DNA of 64,000 nucleotides, taken from positions 1-64,000 of the forward strand of contig JAJZVN010000009.1 in the NCBI GenBank assembly GCA_021845685.1, read 5' to 3'. This stretch comes from a bacterium (GTDB lineage: Bacteria; SZUA-79; Acidulodesulfobacterales; Acidulodesulfobacteraceae). Of the stretch, positions 51,377 through 61,188 are shown piece after piece; position 1 is the first letter of the stretch, and every line of letters begins with the position of its first letter. The translations under genes and the position numbers were made by a program. The notes beneath the pieces are model-generated. The model ran no database searches. It was not told the origin of the DNA and was given only the letters and a program-made list of their open reading frames with translations.

Positions 51377-54300
51377 TTATTTATTTCGTCTCACCTTTTT
51401 CTTTAAATCATCAACAAGCGAATAAACAACGGGGACGACAATCAATGTCAAAAACATAGAAGTAAGAAGCCCGCCTATTACATCTATGCCCATCGGCGCT
51501 CTTGAAGAAGCGCCTACTCCTGTGCCGAGAGCTATAGGGAGCATGCCGAAAACCATAGCCATTGTAGTCATTAGAATAGGACGCAGCCTGACGCTGCCTG
51601 CTTCAATTATCGCATCATTTCTCTTATAATTACGTTCTTTAATTAAAATAATTGTATAATCCACTAATAATATAGCATTTTTTACAACAAGACCAAGCAG
51701 CAGAATTATCCCGATAAGAGCAATAACGCTTAAATTTCTGTGAGCAAGATATAATGCTCCTATTGCTCCGATTAACGCAAGCGGAACGGAAAGCATAATT
51801 ACTAACGGGTCAACAAAACTATCAAATAAAGACGCTAATATCATATAAACAATTATTAATGCAAGAAGTAAAGCTCCTCCCATTGAAGCAAATGACTGTT
51901 GTTGTTTTGAAGCCATGCCTGAAAATTCATAAGTATATAAAGATTTTTTCGGAAGTATCTGTTTCATATATTCAGCTGCTTTTTTAATTCCAAATCCTAA
52001 AGGAACATGATTAGCCATATCGGCATAAACAGTAACTGAATTTTCTAAATCTCTCCTGTTGATTACCTGCGGACCTATCGTCTTTTTTATGGTTATAAGG
52101 TCTCTTAACGGTATAAGTTTGCCTTTATTATTTGAAACATATAGATTTTTAATGTCGCCAGGTTTATTCCTTTCATTCCTGAATAATCTTATCTGTTGAT
52201 TGTATATGTGATTTTCGTAAACAAAATTATAATTCTTAAAAATATTAATATCTCCGCCTATTAGAGCGTCAATTGTTTCACCTATAGATTCTACGCTGAC
52301 TCCAAGAGACCCTGCGATATTCCTTCTAATATGGATTAAAAGTTCAGGCTGATGAAATTGCATATTTGATGTTATATCCACAAGTCCCTGAGTTTTTCTT
52401 AATTTATTTATCAATTCATTAGAATAAGCAGTAATTTTATGCAAATTTGGTCCCATAACTATAACCTGAAGAGGCGCCACATTTTGGGAAGCCCCGCCGA
52501 CATTCGGCATATCCATAACCTGAGTAATAACACCAGGTACAATTGCTAATTTTTTTCTTAATATTCCCATAACCTGCTGCTGATTTAAATTTCTATTGCT
52601 TTTAATCGCAACAAAGAACATACCTTTATATCTTGAACCGTTTGCGCCAAACCCTGTTGCCATAAAAATACTTTTCAGAAAAGGCGTCTTTTGAACTATT
52701 TTATATAATTTTGTAGAATATTTTTTCATAACTCTGACGCTCGTTCCTTCGGGTGCCTGAAAATACACAAGAAAATTACCTGAATTTGACGGAGGCATCA
52801 TTTCTTTGCCGATAAATTTAGTCATATACAAAGAACCGATAAATATAAGTAATGCTGTTAATATAACAAGCAATCTATGTTTTAAACTCCACGCAATCAT
52901 ACCTTTGTAAATATGCGTAATTTTTATCATCATATTTTCAAGAATTGTAAATAGCATGCCATGGTCTTTTTTATGGACAATAAACCTTGACGCAAGCATA
53001 GGAGTGAGCGTAAAAGATACGAACAATGAAACTAATACGGCAAAAGCAACAGTTAAACCAAATTCATAAAAAAACTTTCCTATCATGCCCGGCATAAAAG
53101 CGACTGGAACAAATACCGCAACAATAGAAAAAGTTGTAGCCATAATAGCTATGCCTATTTCACTCATTGAGTTAAAAGAAGCGCTGACTCTTTCTTCTCC
53201 GTTTTCAACATGCCTGAATATATTTTCAATGACAACGATAGCATCGTCTATTAATAGTCCTACGGAAAGAGACAGTCCAAGCATAGTCATATTGTTCAAT
53301 GCGAAACCCATTAAATGCATAAATCCGAATGTAGAAATTATGGCAGCGGGTAATGATATTGCGGCAATTAGAGTAGTTCTTATATCTTTTAAGAAAAAAA
53401 ATACTATTAAAACCGTAAGAAGAGCGCCCCATATAATATCAAATTCAACCCCCGATATTGATCTTTCAATATACGTCGCGCTGTTATATGCGACAGACGC
53501 ATGCACTCCCGGAGGAAACGAATATTTTATTTCATTTAAATAATTGATAGATTCACTTGCAACTTTTACTGCATTTGCATGCGTTTTAATAGTAATACCA
53601 AGACCTACGGCAGGTTTTCCGTCGAAAGTAGTTATAGAAACAGCAGGAGCCTCATAATTTTTTGCAAGACCTATTTGAGAAAACTTGACGGGAACACCGT
53701 TAATATTATTTATAATCATATTATTAAAGGCTTTTGAGCTGTGCAGTCTTCCTTTTAAATATGTAAAATATGTTTTTGTATTAGTTTTTAAATTGCCGGT
53801 AGGCATTGCTACGCTTTGAGATTCTATTGCATTAATTATCTGATTTACACCAAGGTTATGACTTATTAATTTATTATTGTTTATATTAAATACCATTCTC
53901 CTGTTTCTTGCTCCGCTAACTATAACCTGTCCAACGCCGGATAATCTTTCAAATTTGCGCTGCAGCACTTTCTCGGCATAAAAAGTTAAAAATCTTTTAG
54001 AACGGTTTCCGCTCAAAGTAATCCATAAAATAGGCGAAGAATTTACATTTAATTTTTTTATTACGGGAGTATTTATGTTTTTTGGTAATGTGTCTAAAAT
54101 TGCATCTACATCGGCGGTTACTACTTCATATCTATGGTCTATATTTTTGTTTAAATGAAATTCAACAATTACGGATGACTGTCCTACGCTGCTTGTAGAC
54201 ATAATATGTTTTATTCCGGAAACAGAATTTACCGCATCTTCAATTTTTTTTGTAACATCAAGCTCCATTTCTTTAGGGCTTGCTCCAGGCAAGGTGGTTG

Positions 54301-54442
54301 TGACGGTAACAATCGGAAATTGAATATTAGGATAAAGATCTACCGCGAGGGTAAAGTATCCAAAAATACCCAGAACAACAAAGATACTTACCATCATTAC
54401 GGCAAACACAGGTCTTTTAATAGATATATCAGATATTTTCAT
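51377..54442 (-). CDS. RND efflux transporter, AcrB/HAE1 type
   Basis: 1021-residue inner-membrane proton antiporter of a tripartite efflux pump. Twelve helices with two large periplasmic loops are evident. ISIKRPVFAVMMVSIFVVLGIFGYFTL opens the fold; the proton-relay Asp pair is in GLLIDDAIVVIENIFRH in helix 4; LPGASPKEME marks the first porter domain. The C-terminal GLVVKNAILLVDY and RLRPILMTTMAMVFGMLPIAL are HAE1 signatures. ATG at 54442, 145 bp after the adaptor gene. No TolC gene is adjacent. Confidence 0.96.
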   Translation of the reverse strand: MKISDISIKRPVFAVMMVSIFVVLGIFGYFTLAVDLYPNIQFPIVTVTTTLPGASPKEMELDVTKKIEDAVNSVSGIKHIMSTSSVGQSSVIVEFHLNKNIDHRYEVVTADVDAILDTLPKNINTPVIKKLNVNSSPILWITLSGNRSKRFLTFYAEKVLQRKFERLSGVGQVIVSGARNRRMVFNINNNKLISHNLGVNQIINAIESQSVAMPTGNLKTNTKTYFTYLKGRLHSSKAFNNMIINNINGVPVKFSQIGLAKNYEAPAVSITTFDGKPAVGLGITIKTHANAVKVASESINYLNEIKYSFPPGVHASVAYNSATYIERSISGVEFDIIWGALLTVLIVFFFLKDIRTTLIAAISLPAAIISTFGFMHLMGFALNNMTMLGLSLSVGLLIDDAIVVIENIFRHVENGEERVSASFNSMSEIGIAIMATTFSIVAVFVPVAFMPGMIGKFFYEFGLTVAFAVLVSLFVSFTLTPMLASRFIVHKKDHGMLFTILENMMIKITHIYKGMIAWSLKHRLLVILTALLIFIGSLYMTKFIGKEMMPPSNSGNFLVYFQAPEGTSVRVMKKYSTKLYKIVQKTPFLKSIFMATGFGANGSRYKGMFFVAIKSNRNLNQQQVMGILRKKLAIVPGVITQVMDMPNVGGASQNVAPLQVIVMGPNLHKITAYSNELINKLRKTQGLVDITSNMQFHQPELLIHIRRNIAGSLGVSVESIGETIDALIGGDINIFKNYNFVYENHIYNQQIRLFRNERNKPGDIKNLYVSNNKGKLIPLRDLITIKKTIGPQVINRRDLENSVTVYADMANHVPLGFGIKKAAEYMKQILPKKSLYTYEFSGMASKQQQSFASMGGALLLALIIVYMILASLFDSFVDPLVIMLSVPLALIGAIGALYLAHRNLSVIALIGIILLLGLVVKNAILLVDYTIILIKERNYKRNDAIIEAGSVRLRPILMTTMAMVFGMLPIALGTGVGASSRAPMGIDVIGGLLTSMFLTLIVVPVVYSLVDDLKKKVRRNK

Positions 54443-54587
54443 AGCAATTTATTTTGCTTTAGTAAAATTTATTTTTAATTTATTAAATTAGTCTATTTCT
54501 AAATTATTTTTAGCAATTTAGCTAAAATTTAGCTAATTAGTTGATATTAAATAAATTACTTACGCATGTATTATATATTTAGTTAAG

Positions 54588-55802
54588 TTATTTGGCGACG
54601 GAGACTTTCTGTCCGTTTCGCACAAGATTTGATCCTTTCACTATTACATAATCATTTTTAGTTATACCTTTAACAATTTGTATATACCCGTTTTTAGTTG
54701 TCCCTGTTTTTACCTTTTTTATATAAGCTTTATTATTTTTGTCAATAAAAATAAAATTTCCTGTTAAACCTGTTCTTAAAGATGCTTCAGGAACAAATAA
54801 TCCATTGTTTATTTTTTTTACTTTAATATCAACATTAGCAAATAACTGAGGCCTAAGTATTGATTTATCATTTTTAAATATAGCTTTTACTCTGACCATT
54901 CTGGTTTGAGCATTAAGCTGCGGACTTATAAAATATATTTTGCCGCTAAATATTTTATGAGGAAAACCTTTTACTTTTGCCAGTACGGTCTGCCCCTTTT
55001 TAATTTGAGAAATTTGGCTTTGCGAAATATGAAATTCCATTTCAAGCGGCTTAAGGGAAACAATTTCATAGGCAACTTTATTTATGGGAACATAATCTCC
55101 CAGATTAATATTTCTTTTATAAACAATGCCGTTAATCAAAGATTTTATCAAAGTGTCTCTATAATTTTTAGCATCAATGCCGAGAACAGATTTATCGGAA
55201 TTTAATGCCGATAGCGCCATTTTATAGTTAGAAACTGCAGTATCATACTCTAAAGGAGTTAAAAGCTTTTGTTTATACAACATTTTATCTCTTTTTAATG
55301 TTGATAGCGCAAGGGCAAGATCGGCTTTATCTTTATTGACTACACCATGCTGAGCCTTTAAAGCATAATAAGCTTTTGTTCTGTCAATAACTGCCAGCAC
55401 TTCCCCTGCATGAACCATATTGCCGTCATGAGCGTAAATTTTTACTACCTGTCCTGCAGTTCTTGAGGAAACATTTGCAGTTGTATACGGTATAAAATAT
55501 CCGGGCGAAGAAATATATATATTTGCATTCATAACTTTAACTTTTTTTACTGTTACAAGAAGATTATGTTTTACCGTTATTTTTTTACTTGAGCAGGCGC
55601 TTAAAGTAAAAACGGATATAAGAATAAACATTAAAAGTAAAATAGAGGTCAAATGCCTGAATTTTTGATTCGGCATTTTACGCTTAGTATTAAAAGTTAT
55701 ATTAAGATTTAAATTAGAATTAGAATTTGAATTTGAATTAAATGTTTTTTTATTTTTATTATTACTTTTACTTGCTATAAATTTTACAATTTTATTTATC
55801 AT
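54588..55802 (-). CDS. RND efflux periplasmic adaptor (membrane fusion) lipoprotein
   Basis: 404 residues. It has a lipobox FTLSAC near residue 70, the lipoyl/hairpin halves (AGQVVKIYAHDGNMVHAGEVLAVID; hairpin about 130-215) and the beta-barrel domain (GKIYFISPQLNAQTRMVRVKAIF). The first 42 residues are a Lys/Asn/Ser-rich stretch with an SN repeat and look unusual in front of a signal sequence. ATG 55802 has AAGGA at good spacing. A shorter start at 55676 (MPNQKFRHLTS) would give a normal lipoprotein signal but lacks a Shine-Dalgarno. 16 bp after tetR. Confidence 0.92.
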   Translation of the reverse strand: MINKIVKFIASKSNNKNKKTFNSNSNSNSNLNLNITFNTKRKMPNQKFRHLTSILLLMFILISVFTLSACSSKKITVKHNLLVTVKKVKVMNANIYISSPGYFIPYTTANVSSRTAGQVVKIYAHDGNMVHAGEVLAVIDRTKAYYALKAQHGVVNKDKADLALALSTLKRDKMLYKQKLLTPLEYDTAVSNYKMALSALNSDKSVLGIDAKNYRDTLIKSLINGIVYKRNINLGDYVPINKVAYEIVSLKPLEMEFHISQSQISQIKKGQTVLAKVKGFPHKIFSGKIYFISPQLNAQTRMVRVKAIFKNDKSILRPQLFANVDIKVKKINNGLFVPEASLRTGLTGNFIFIDKNNKAYIKKVKTGTTKNGYIQIVKGITKNDYVIVKGSNLVRNGQKVSVAK

Positions 55803-55818
55803 TTTTATGATCCTTTAA

Positions 55819-56433
55819 TTAATTTTTAATTCCGTCAATAAAAATATCATATATTTCAATTGCTTCCGATTTAATTAAATTTTCGTCAAATTCAACCGCA
55901 TTGGTTTTAAAATTATAAATGGCATTAGTTTTAATAAGCGAGATAAGATAAAAACCTGATTTTAAAGGATTAAGCCAATTTTTAAAAATCCCTTCCTCTA
56001 TACCCTTTTTAATTATTTCAGAAATGAATTCGGCGTATTTTTTTCTTCTTAAATTATAAGATTCCTGCGAAGTTTTTTTTAAAAACACGACATTCATTTC
56101 ATCTAAAAAAACAGTCTTAAAAAAATATTTATTTTCGTTTATATATAAAAGATTTTCATATATTAAAGTTTTAAGTTTTTCTTCAGGCGTTTTTTTATTG
56201 TTTACTTTATATGTCATCCTTTTAAACATAACTTGAAAACCGCTTTTCAGAACATTTTCCAGCACATCATTTTTGTTTTTAAAATACAAATAAACCGTTC
56301 CTTTTGCAACGCCGGCATCATGAGCCAGTTTATCCATAGTAAAATTAGAAAACCCTTCTTGTTCTATGAGTTTCCTTGCCGATTTTAAAATGGAATCAGA
56401 TTTATTTATTTTTATAGATTCTTCTTCAGTCAT
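55819..56433 (-). CDS. TetR/AcrR-family transcriptional regulator
   Basis: 204 residues. The N-terminal HTH has the family pattern ILKSARKLIEQEGFSNFTMDKLAHDAGVAKGTVYLYFKNKNDVLENVL, and the helical C-terminal ligand-binding domain shows no recognisable effector motif. It heads the regulator-adaptor-RND-MFS run, so it probably represses its own efflux operon. A 16-bp palindrome ATGACTTTATAGTCAT sits exactly between the -35 and -10 boxes of two tandem promoters upstream, a likely operator. ATG start at 56433. Confidence 0.93.
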   Translation of the reverse strand: MTEEESIKINKSDSILKSARKLIEQEGFSNFTMDKLAHDAGVAKGTVYLYFKNKNDVLENVLKSGFQVMFKRMTYKVNNKKTPEEKLKTLIYENLLYINENKYFFKTVFLDEMNVVFLKKTSQESYNLRRKKYAEFISEIIKKGIEEGIFKNWLNPLKSGFYLISLIKTNAIYNFKTNAVEFDENLIKSEAIEIYDIFIDGIKN

Positions 56434-56502
56434 ATTTTTTAATTAAATTAATTAAATTTATTATTTTTTATATATAGCAATTATTTAATTTCACCATTAT
56501 TT

Positions 56503-56531
56503 ATTATAATGACTTTATAGTCATAAATCAA
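56503..56531 (-). promoter_or_regulatory. Promoter P2 of the efflux operon with internal operator
   Basis: On the minus strand, TTGATT (56531-56526), a 17-bp spacer and TATAAT (56508-56503), ending about 70 bp before the tetR start. The spacer contains the palindrome ATGACT-N4-AGTCAT (56509-56524). A repressor bound there would block RNA polymerase. Confidence 0.75.
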
Positions 56532-56628
56532 CCAAATACTTTAATTATTTTTTATATATAGCAATTATTTAATTTCACCATTGTTTATTGTTTATTGTTT
56601 ATTGTTTATTGTTTATTGTTTATTGTTT

Positions 56629-56657
56629 ATTATAATGACTTTATAGTCATAAATCAA
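56629..56657 (-). promoter_or_regulatory. Promoter P1 of the efflux operon with internal operator
   Basis: Second copy: TTGATT (56657-56652), 17-bp spacer containing ATGACTTTATAGTCAT (56635-56650), and TATAAT (56634-56629). Identical boxes and operator to P2, 126 bp upstream. Confidence 0.75.
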
Positions 56658-56708
56658 CCAAATACTTCAATTTTTCCTCTCAGCATAAATATTATCTAAG
56701 ATTTAAAT

Positions 56709-57275
56709 TTAATTTTGGCAATACTGCATTAGCGGCTGTTTAATTTTTTTAATCAAAAATGATAAAGCAAGGAGCATAATAAAAAAATATATTATGCTAA
56801 AAATTAAATGAACGGCAGGATTAAATTGAATATTTGAAATAAATACAATAAGATTTAATAATATTAATATCGGAAACGACCATAGTAAAATCCATCCTTC
56901 GTAAAAATGAAAACAATGCGCTTCTTTGCCGTATAATCCGCCTAAACCTGCTAATACTAATCCTATTGAAATTATAATTGAAATATCTTTAAATAAAGCA
57001 TTAAAATTAAAAAAATAAAAAGAAACTGCACTAAGAAGTATTCCTGCTATAATACAGGAAAGTATAAAAATCTTAACTTCTTTCTTCCAAACAAGAAGAA
57101 ATATTCCTGAAAGAAGTGTTCCTGCTTCAAATATTGCAAGTCCAAGCAATATATAATTTAAACTATTAAAAATATATGAAAAAACAAATATCAAAATTCC
57201 TATAAATCCGATAACATAACCAATCCTGTATGTTATGTCGTAAGATTTAGGATAATAAACATCGTCTTGACTCAT
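56709..57275 (-). CDS. Integral membrane protein, DUF2301-like
   Basis: 188 residues with six or so hydrophobic helices and a short polar N-terminus (MSQDDVYYPKSYDITYR). The GLGGLYGKEAHCFHFYEGWIL stretch recalls the conserved region of the uncharacterised DUF2301 membrane family, but I cannot confirm it. Cys and His in KEAHCFHF might bind metal or heme. No function is assigned. ATG at 57275. It stands alone between the efflux operon promoters and the M16 peptidase. Confidence 0.65.
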   Translation of the reverse strand: MSQDDVYYPKSYDITYRIGYVIGFIGILIFVFSYIFNSLNYILLGLAIFEAGTLLSGIFLLVWKKEVKIFILSCIIAGILLSAVSFYFFNFNALFKDISIIISIGLVLAGLGGLYGKEAHCFHFYEGWILLWSFPILILLNLIVFISNIQFNPAVHLIFSIIYFFIMLLALSFLIKKIKQPLMQYCQN

Positions 57276-57478
57276 TGTAATATAATATAAGATATAAAAA
57301 TCTTTAATTTATTAGTTTTATGTAATATTCCCGCCTAAAATTTTTAGCTTCAGCTAAATTTGGGTTAAATAATCGTTTTAATTTTAAAATTTTTAAATAA
57401 AATTACGCATTTTATTTGTAATATATTGTAATACGAGGCTAATTTAAACAGGCTCATTATTTTTATACAAATAATTAA

Positions 57479-58777
57479 TCATTGTATGTCTTTGCCAAGA
57501 ATAGTTATTAAAGCATTTTTTTTGCCGGAAAATATTTTTTTAACTAAACTAAATATTAAATCTCCATTCACGGCTTCTATTTTTTTTAATACCTGATTTT
57601 TTGAAATATATTTTTTATAATAAATTTCATTCAATGCATTTCTAGTCATTAAATTGTTTGACGACTCTAGTCCAAGCAGGAAACTATCCGAAACATGTTT
57701 TTTGGCATTTAATATGTCATCCTCGCTAATTTTATTTTCGCCTAATTCATTGACAATATCTAAAATAACATTTTTTGCAGTATTAAATTTATCATTTGCA
57801 ACTCCGGCATATATTGATAAATAGCCGTCCGCCTTATGAAAAACACTATTGGAATAAATAGAATATGCCAGTCCCTTTTTTTCCCTTACTTCTTGAAATA
57901 AGCGGGAACTGACAGACCCTCCGAGAACGGTATTTAAAATCTCCATAATATAATATTCTTTATCTGTTTTCTTGATCCCGTCAAATCCAATCACAAAATG
58001 AATTTGTTCTAATTCTTTGCAGTGGAAAAATTCGCCGTAATTTTTTGATATTTTTTTATTTACGTCGGTTAAATTATCTAAATTGCCGAAAATTACACTA
58101 TTATTTACACTGCTATTATTTGGTTCGGCGTTATTGTTTTCTTTATAAAATTTTTTTATAAATTTATCTATTGATTCAACAACTTTATTATGGTCTATAT
58201 TTCCTGCCACCGATACTATAATATTTTTAGGAATATAATATTCGTTAAAATATTTAATAATTTTATCCCTGTCAAAACCCCGGATTGTTTCGGCAGTTCC
58301 AAGTATAGGGCTTCCATATAAAGAATTGCCGTAAAAATCTTTATAAAAAAGGTCATGAACATAATCATAAGGGTCATCCTGCGCACCCATAATTTCTTGA
58401 AGCACGACTGACTTTTCTTTTTCTATTTCACTTGCCGAAAATAATGAATTAAACATTATATCCGTAAGCAAATCAATAGCTCTTTCATAATTTTTTGCTA
58501 AAACTTTTGTATAAAAACAAGTCAATTCGTTTCCGGTAAAAGCATTTAATGCGCCGCCCATAATATCAATTTCTTTATCAATATCTAAATATGAGCGTTT
58601 TTTAGTCCCTTTAAAAAGCATATGCTCTATAAAATGCGATATGCCGTTGATATCCGAAGGTTCGTTTGCACTGCCTGTTTTTACCCAGAAACCTATTGCA
58701 ATAGAATCAAAATATGATTTTCTTTCGGTTATAACAGTTGCACCTGAATCTAATATGTCTTTATAAACCTGTCTCAT
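57479..58777 (-). CDS. M16-family zinc metallopeptidase
   Basis: 432 residues, cytoplasmic-looking. The inverted zinc motif HFIEHMLFKG supplies His-x-x-Glu-His near residue 50, with a downstream Glu in the EKSVVLQEI helix. TERKSYFDSIAIGFWVKTGSANEP opens the fold, and the second half has LFQEVREKKGLAYSIYS, the non-catalytic R/Y substrate loop. It resembles YmxG/PepR-type processing peptidases, commonly located just after pnp in many bacteria. ATG at 58777. Separated from pnp by a terminator, so likely transcribed on its own. Confidence 0.93.
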   Translation of the reverse strand: MRQVYKDILDSGATVITERKSYFDSIAIGFWVKTGSANEPSDINGISHFIEHMLFKGTKKRSYLDIDKEIDIMGGALNAFTGNELTCFYTKVLAKNYERAIDLLTDIMFNSLFSASEIEKEKSVVLQEIMGAQDDPYDYVHDLFYKDFYGNSLYGSPILGTAETIRGFDRDKIIKYFNEYYIPKNIIVSVAGNIDHNKVVESIDKFIKKFYKENNNAEPNNSSVNNSVIFGNLDNLTDVNKKISKNYGEFFHCKELEQIHFVIGFDGIKKTDKEYYIMEILNTVLGGSVSSRLFQEVREKKGLAYSIYSNSVFHKADGYLSIYAGVANDKFNTAKNVILDIVNELGENKISEDDILNAKKHVSDSFLLGLESSNNLMTRNALNEIYYKKYISKNQVLKKIEAVNGDLIFSLVKKIFSGKKNALITILGKDIQ

Positions 58778-58873
58778 AAATTTTTAATTGTTTATTTAAT
58801 AGTACGAATAGTATAATAGTTTTAAGTATTAATTAATATATATATTAATATAATATAAACTTTTTATATAATC

Positions 58874-58979
58874 ATTCAAAATAAAAACAATAATTGAGTT
58901 CTTAAAATTTATTATTTTTATTTTACCTATATATTAAATATTAATTCAAAATAAAAAAATGATTAAGTTCTTAAATTAC
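58874..58979. repeat. 70-bp imperfect direct repeat between the M16 gene and pnp
   Basis: ATTCAAAATAAAAA...GAGTTCTTAAA starts at 58874 and recurs at 58944 as ATTCAAAATAAAAA...AAGTTCTTAAA. The second copy carries the left arm of the pnp terminator. Confidence 0.6.
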
Positions 58980-59004
58980 CGTAATAAAAATTTAAGAACT
59001 TAAT
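58950..59004 (-). terminator. Intrinsic terminator after pnp
   Basis: On the minus strand ATTAAGTTCTTAAATT (59004-58989) pairs perfectly with AATTTAAGAACTTAAT (58977-58962), followed by CATTTTTTTATTTT. A 16-bp stem with a T-rich tail directly downstream of pnp. Confidence 0.85.
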
Positions 59005-59035
59005 TTATTATAAAACAATTGCAGCTCAGCTTTTC

Positions 59036-61117
59036 TTATAAAGCGGCTTTTCGAGATAGTTTAATTTTACCTGCTTTGTCAATATCTATAACCTTAACCT
59101 TTACTTCATCGCCTTCTTTTAGAATATCTAAAACATTTTCAACTCTCTTTTCATCAAGCTGAGATATATGAACTAAACCGTCCGTTCCCGGAAATATTTC
59201 TACAAAGGCTCCGAATTCCATTATTTTTCTGACTTTGCCGTAATAAATTTTTCCTATTTCAGCTTCCTGAGTAATGTCGTTTATTATTGCAACGGCAATA
59301 TCCAAAGAATTTTTATCGGACGAATATATATTAATTTTTCCTGTATCGTCAATATCTATCTTAGCTCCGCTTTTTTCAATTATTCCTTTAATAACTTTAC
59401 CGCCCTGCCCAATAATTTCTCTAACTTTGTCGGGTTTAACTTTCATTGTTATAATTTGAGGAGCGTTAGGAGCAAGTTCTTTTTTTGGTTCACTAATGGT
59501 TTTAAGCATAATATCAAGAATAACAATACGCCCTTCCTTAGCTTGAGCTAAAGCCTTACGCAATATATCGTCAGTTACGCCTGCAATCTTAATATCCATT
59601 TGAAGAGCGGTAACACCGTTTCTTGTACCTGCAACTTTAAAATCCATATCCCCAAGATGGTCTTCGTCCCCCAGGATATCGGTTAAAATTGCAACCTTTT
59701 CATTTTCTTTGATAAGCCCCATTGCAATACCTGCTATAGGCGATTTAATAGGCACTCCTGCATCCATTAGCGATAAAATCGCTCCGCAAATTGTTGCTTG
59801 CGACGATGAACCGTTTGATTCAAGGATTTCGGAAACGACTCTTATCGTATAAGGAAATTCGTCTTTAGAAGGAATAACATATCTTAAAGCTTTTTCGCCA
59901 AGCGAACCGTGTCCTATTTCGCGCCTTCCGGGACCTCTTAACGGAGCAACTTCTCCAACCGAAAACGGAGGAAAATTATAATGGATCATAAATCTTTTAA
60001 ATGATTCTTTTTCCGGCGCATCTATGATTTGTTCGTCAAATTTAGTACCCAATGTTGTCACAACTAAAGCTTGAGTCTCTCCTCGAGTAAAAACCGCAGA
60101 ACCGTGAGCCATTGGAATTTCGCCGATAGAACAGGTTATCGGCCTAATATCTTTTAAGCCTCTGCCGTCTATTCTCTTGCCTTCATCTAATATCAAATTT
60201 CTTAATATTTCTTTTTGTATGTCTTCAAATACGCTATAAATTAAATTTTCATTATCAGGATAAATTTCGCTGAATAAAGTATTAGTCTTTTCTCTAAGTA
60301 ATGAGATTGCTTCATTTCTTTCCTGCTTAGAAGTAATTAACACACATTTTTTTAACTCGCTATATGCATTTTCTTTAATTCTTTCTACAAGCTCTTCAGG
60401 CATAGCAGGCAGAATAATTTCCATTTTTTTTGTATCTAACTTTTCTAAAATAGAATTTTGAAATGATACTAATTCTATTATTTTACTATGCCCGAAATTT
60501 ATTGCGGAAAGAATATCTTCTTCGTCTAATTCGTCAAAACTTCCTTCTACCATTGTTATTGCATCTATAGAACCTGCTATTACGAGATGAGTATCGCTTT
60601 TTTCAATTTCCTGATATGTCGGATTAATAATAAATTCTCCGTTTATTCTTCCTACTCTAACCCCTGCGGTAGGACCGTTAAAAGGGATTTCCGAGGACAT
60701 AAGCGAAAATGAAACACCGAGCATAGCCGCCATATCAGGGTCATTTTCCTCATCCATTGATATAACGGTTGCAATGACCTGCGTGTCAAAAAAATAATTT
60801 TCCGGAAAAAGAGGCCTTATCGGACGATCTAAAAATCTTGAAGTAAGAACTTCTTTTTCGGTAGCTCTTCCTTCTCTTTTAAAAAAACCTCCCGGTATTT
60901 TGCCTGCTGAATAAAATTTTTCAACATAATTTACCGTTAAAGGCAGAAAATCCGTTCCTTCTTTAATATTTTTATTTACACAGGTAGTAACAAGCACTTT
61001 AGTTTTGCCGATAGTAACTAACGCGCTGCCGCTTGCCTGCTTAGCTAATCTGCCTGTTTCAATAGTAATTTTTTTGCCGTCTAAATCTAAACTTTCAACA
61101 ATATAGTTATTTGCCAT
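59036..61117 (-). CDS. pnp: Polyribonucleotide nucleotidyltransferase (PNPase)
   Basis: Phosphorolytic 3'-5' exoribonuclease of the degradosome. Two RNase PH-like cores are present (first about 1-215; second about 310-540 with FTRGETQALVVTTLGTKFDEQ, RREIGHGSLGEKAL and ILESNGSSSQATICGAILSLMD). The KH domain (IREIIGQGGKVIKGI, about 560) and S1 domain (GKVRKIMEFGAFVEIFPGTDGLVHISQL, about 625) follow. 693 residues, normal. ATG at 61117 with CGGAG upstream. It follows rpsO by 71 bp, the conserved rpsO-pnp pair. Confidence 0.98.
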   Translation of the reverse strand: MANNYIVESLDLDGKKITIETGRLAKQASGSALVTIGKTKVLVTTCVNKNIKEGTDFLPLTVNYVEKFYSAGKIPGGFFKREGRATEKEVLTSRFLDRPIRPLFPENYFFDTQVIATVISMDEENDPDMAAMLGVSFSLMSSEIPFNGPTAGVRVGRINGEFIINPTYQEIEKSDTHLVIAGSIDAITMVEGSFDELDEEDILSAINFGHSKIIELVSFQNSILEKLDTKKMEIILPAMPEELVERIKENAYSELKKCVLITSKQERNEAISLLREKTNTLFSEIYPDNENLIYSVFEDIQKEILRNLILDEGKRIDGRGLKDIRPITCSIGEIPMAHGSAVFTRGETQALVVTTLGTKFDEQIIDAPEKESFKRFMIHYNFPPFSVGEVAPLRGPGRREIGHGSLGEKALRYVIPSKDEFPYTIRVVSEILESNGSSSQATICGAILSLMDAGVPIKSPIAGIAMGLIKENEKVAILTDILGDEDHLGDMDFKVAGTRNGVTALQMDIKIAGVTDDILRKALAQAKEGRIVILDIMLKTISEPKKELAPNAPQIITMKVKPDKVREIIGQGGKVIKGIIEKSGAKIDIDDTGKINIYSSDKNSLDIAVAIINDITQEAEIGKIYYGKVRKIMEFGAFVEIFPGTDGLVHISQLDEKRVENVLDILKEGDEVKVKVIDIDKAGKIKLSRKAAL

Positions 61118-61188
61118 TGTATTTAATCTCCGTAGCTTTTATTGCCTGATATAAAACTAAATGGCAATATAGTTAAATTAATTTAAAA

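Larger units (their letters stand above)
56458..56670. repeat. Tandem duplication of the tetR promoter region with an internal heptamer repeat
   Basis: The segment from ATTATTTTTTATATATAGC through the operator to CAACCAAATACT occurs twice (about 56458-56543 and 56544-56670). The second copy is lengthened by about seven copies of TTTATTG (56583-56631) between TTTCACCATT and the -10 box. The spacer 56434-56708 holds little else. Confidence 0.85.

Noticed and set aside
53085-53543. Long antisense reading frame opposite the RND gene
   Set aside because: It mirrors the codon structure of the conserved RND coding strand and shows no domain or ribosome site of its own; other opposite-strand frames were dropped for the same reason.
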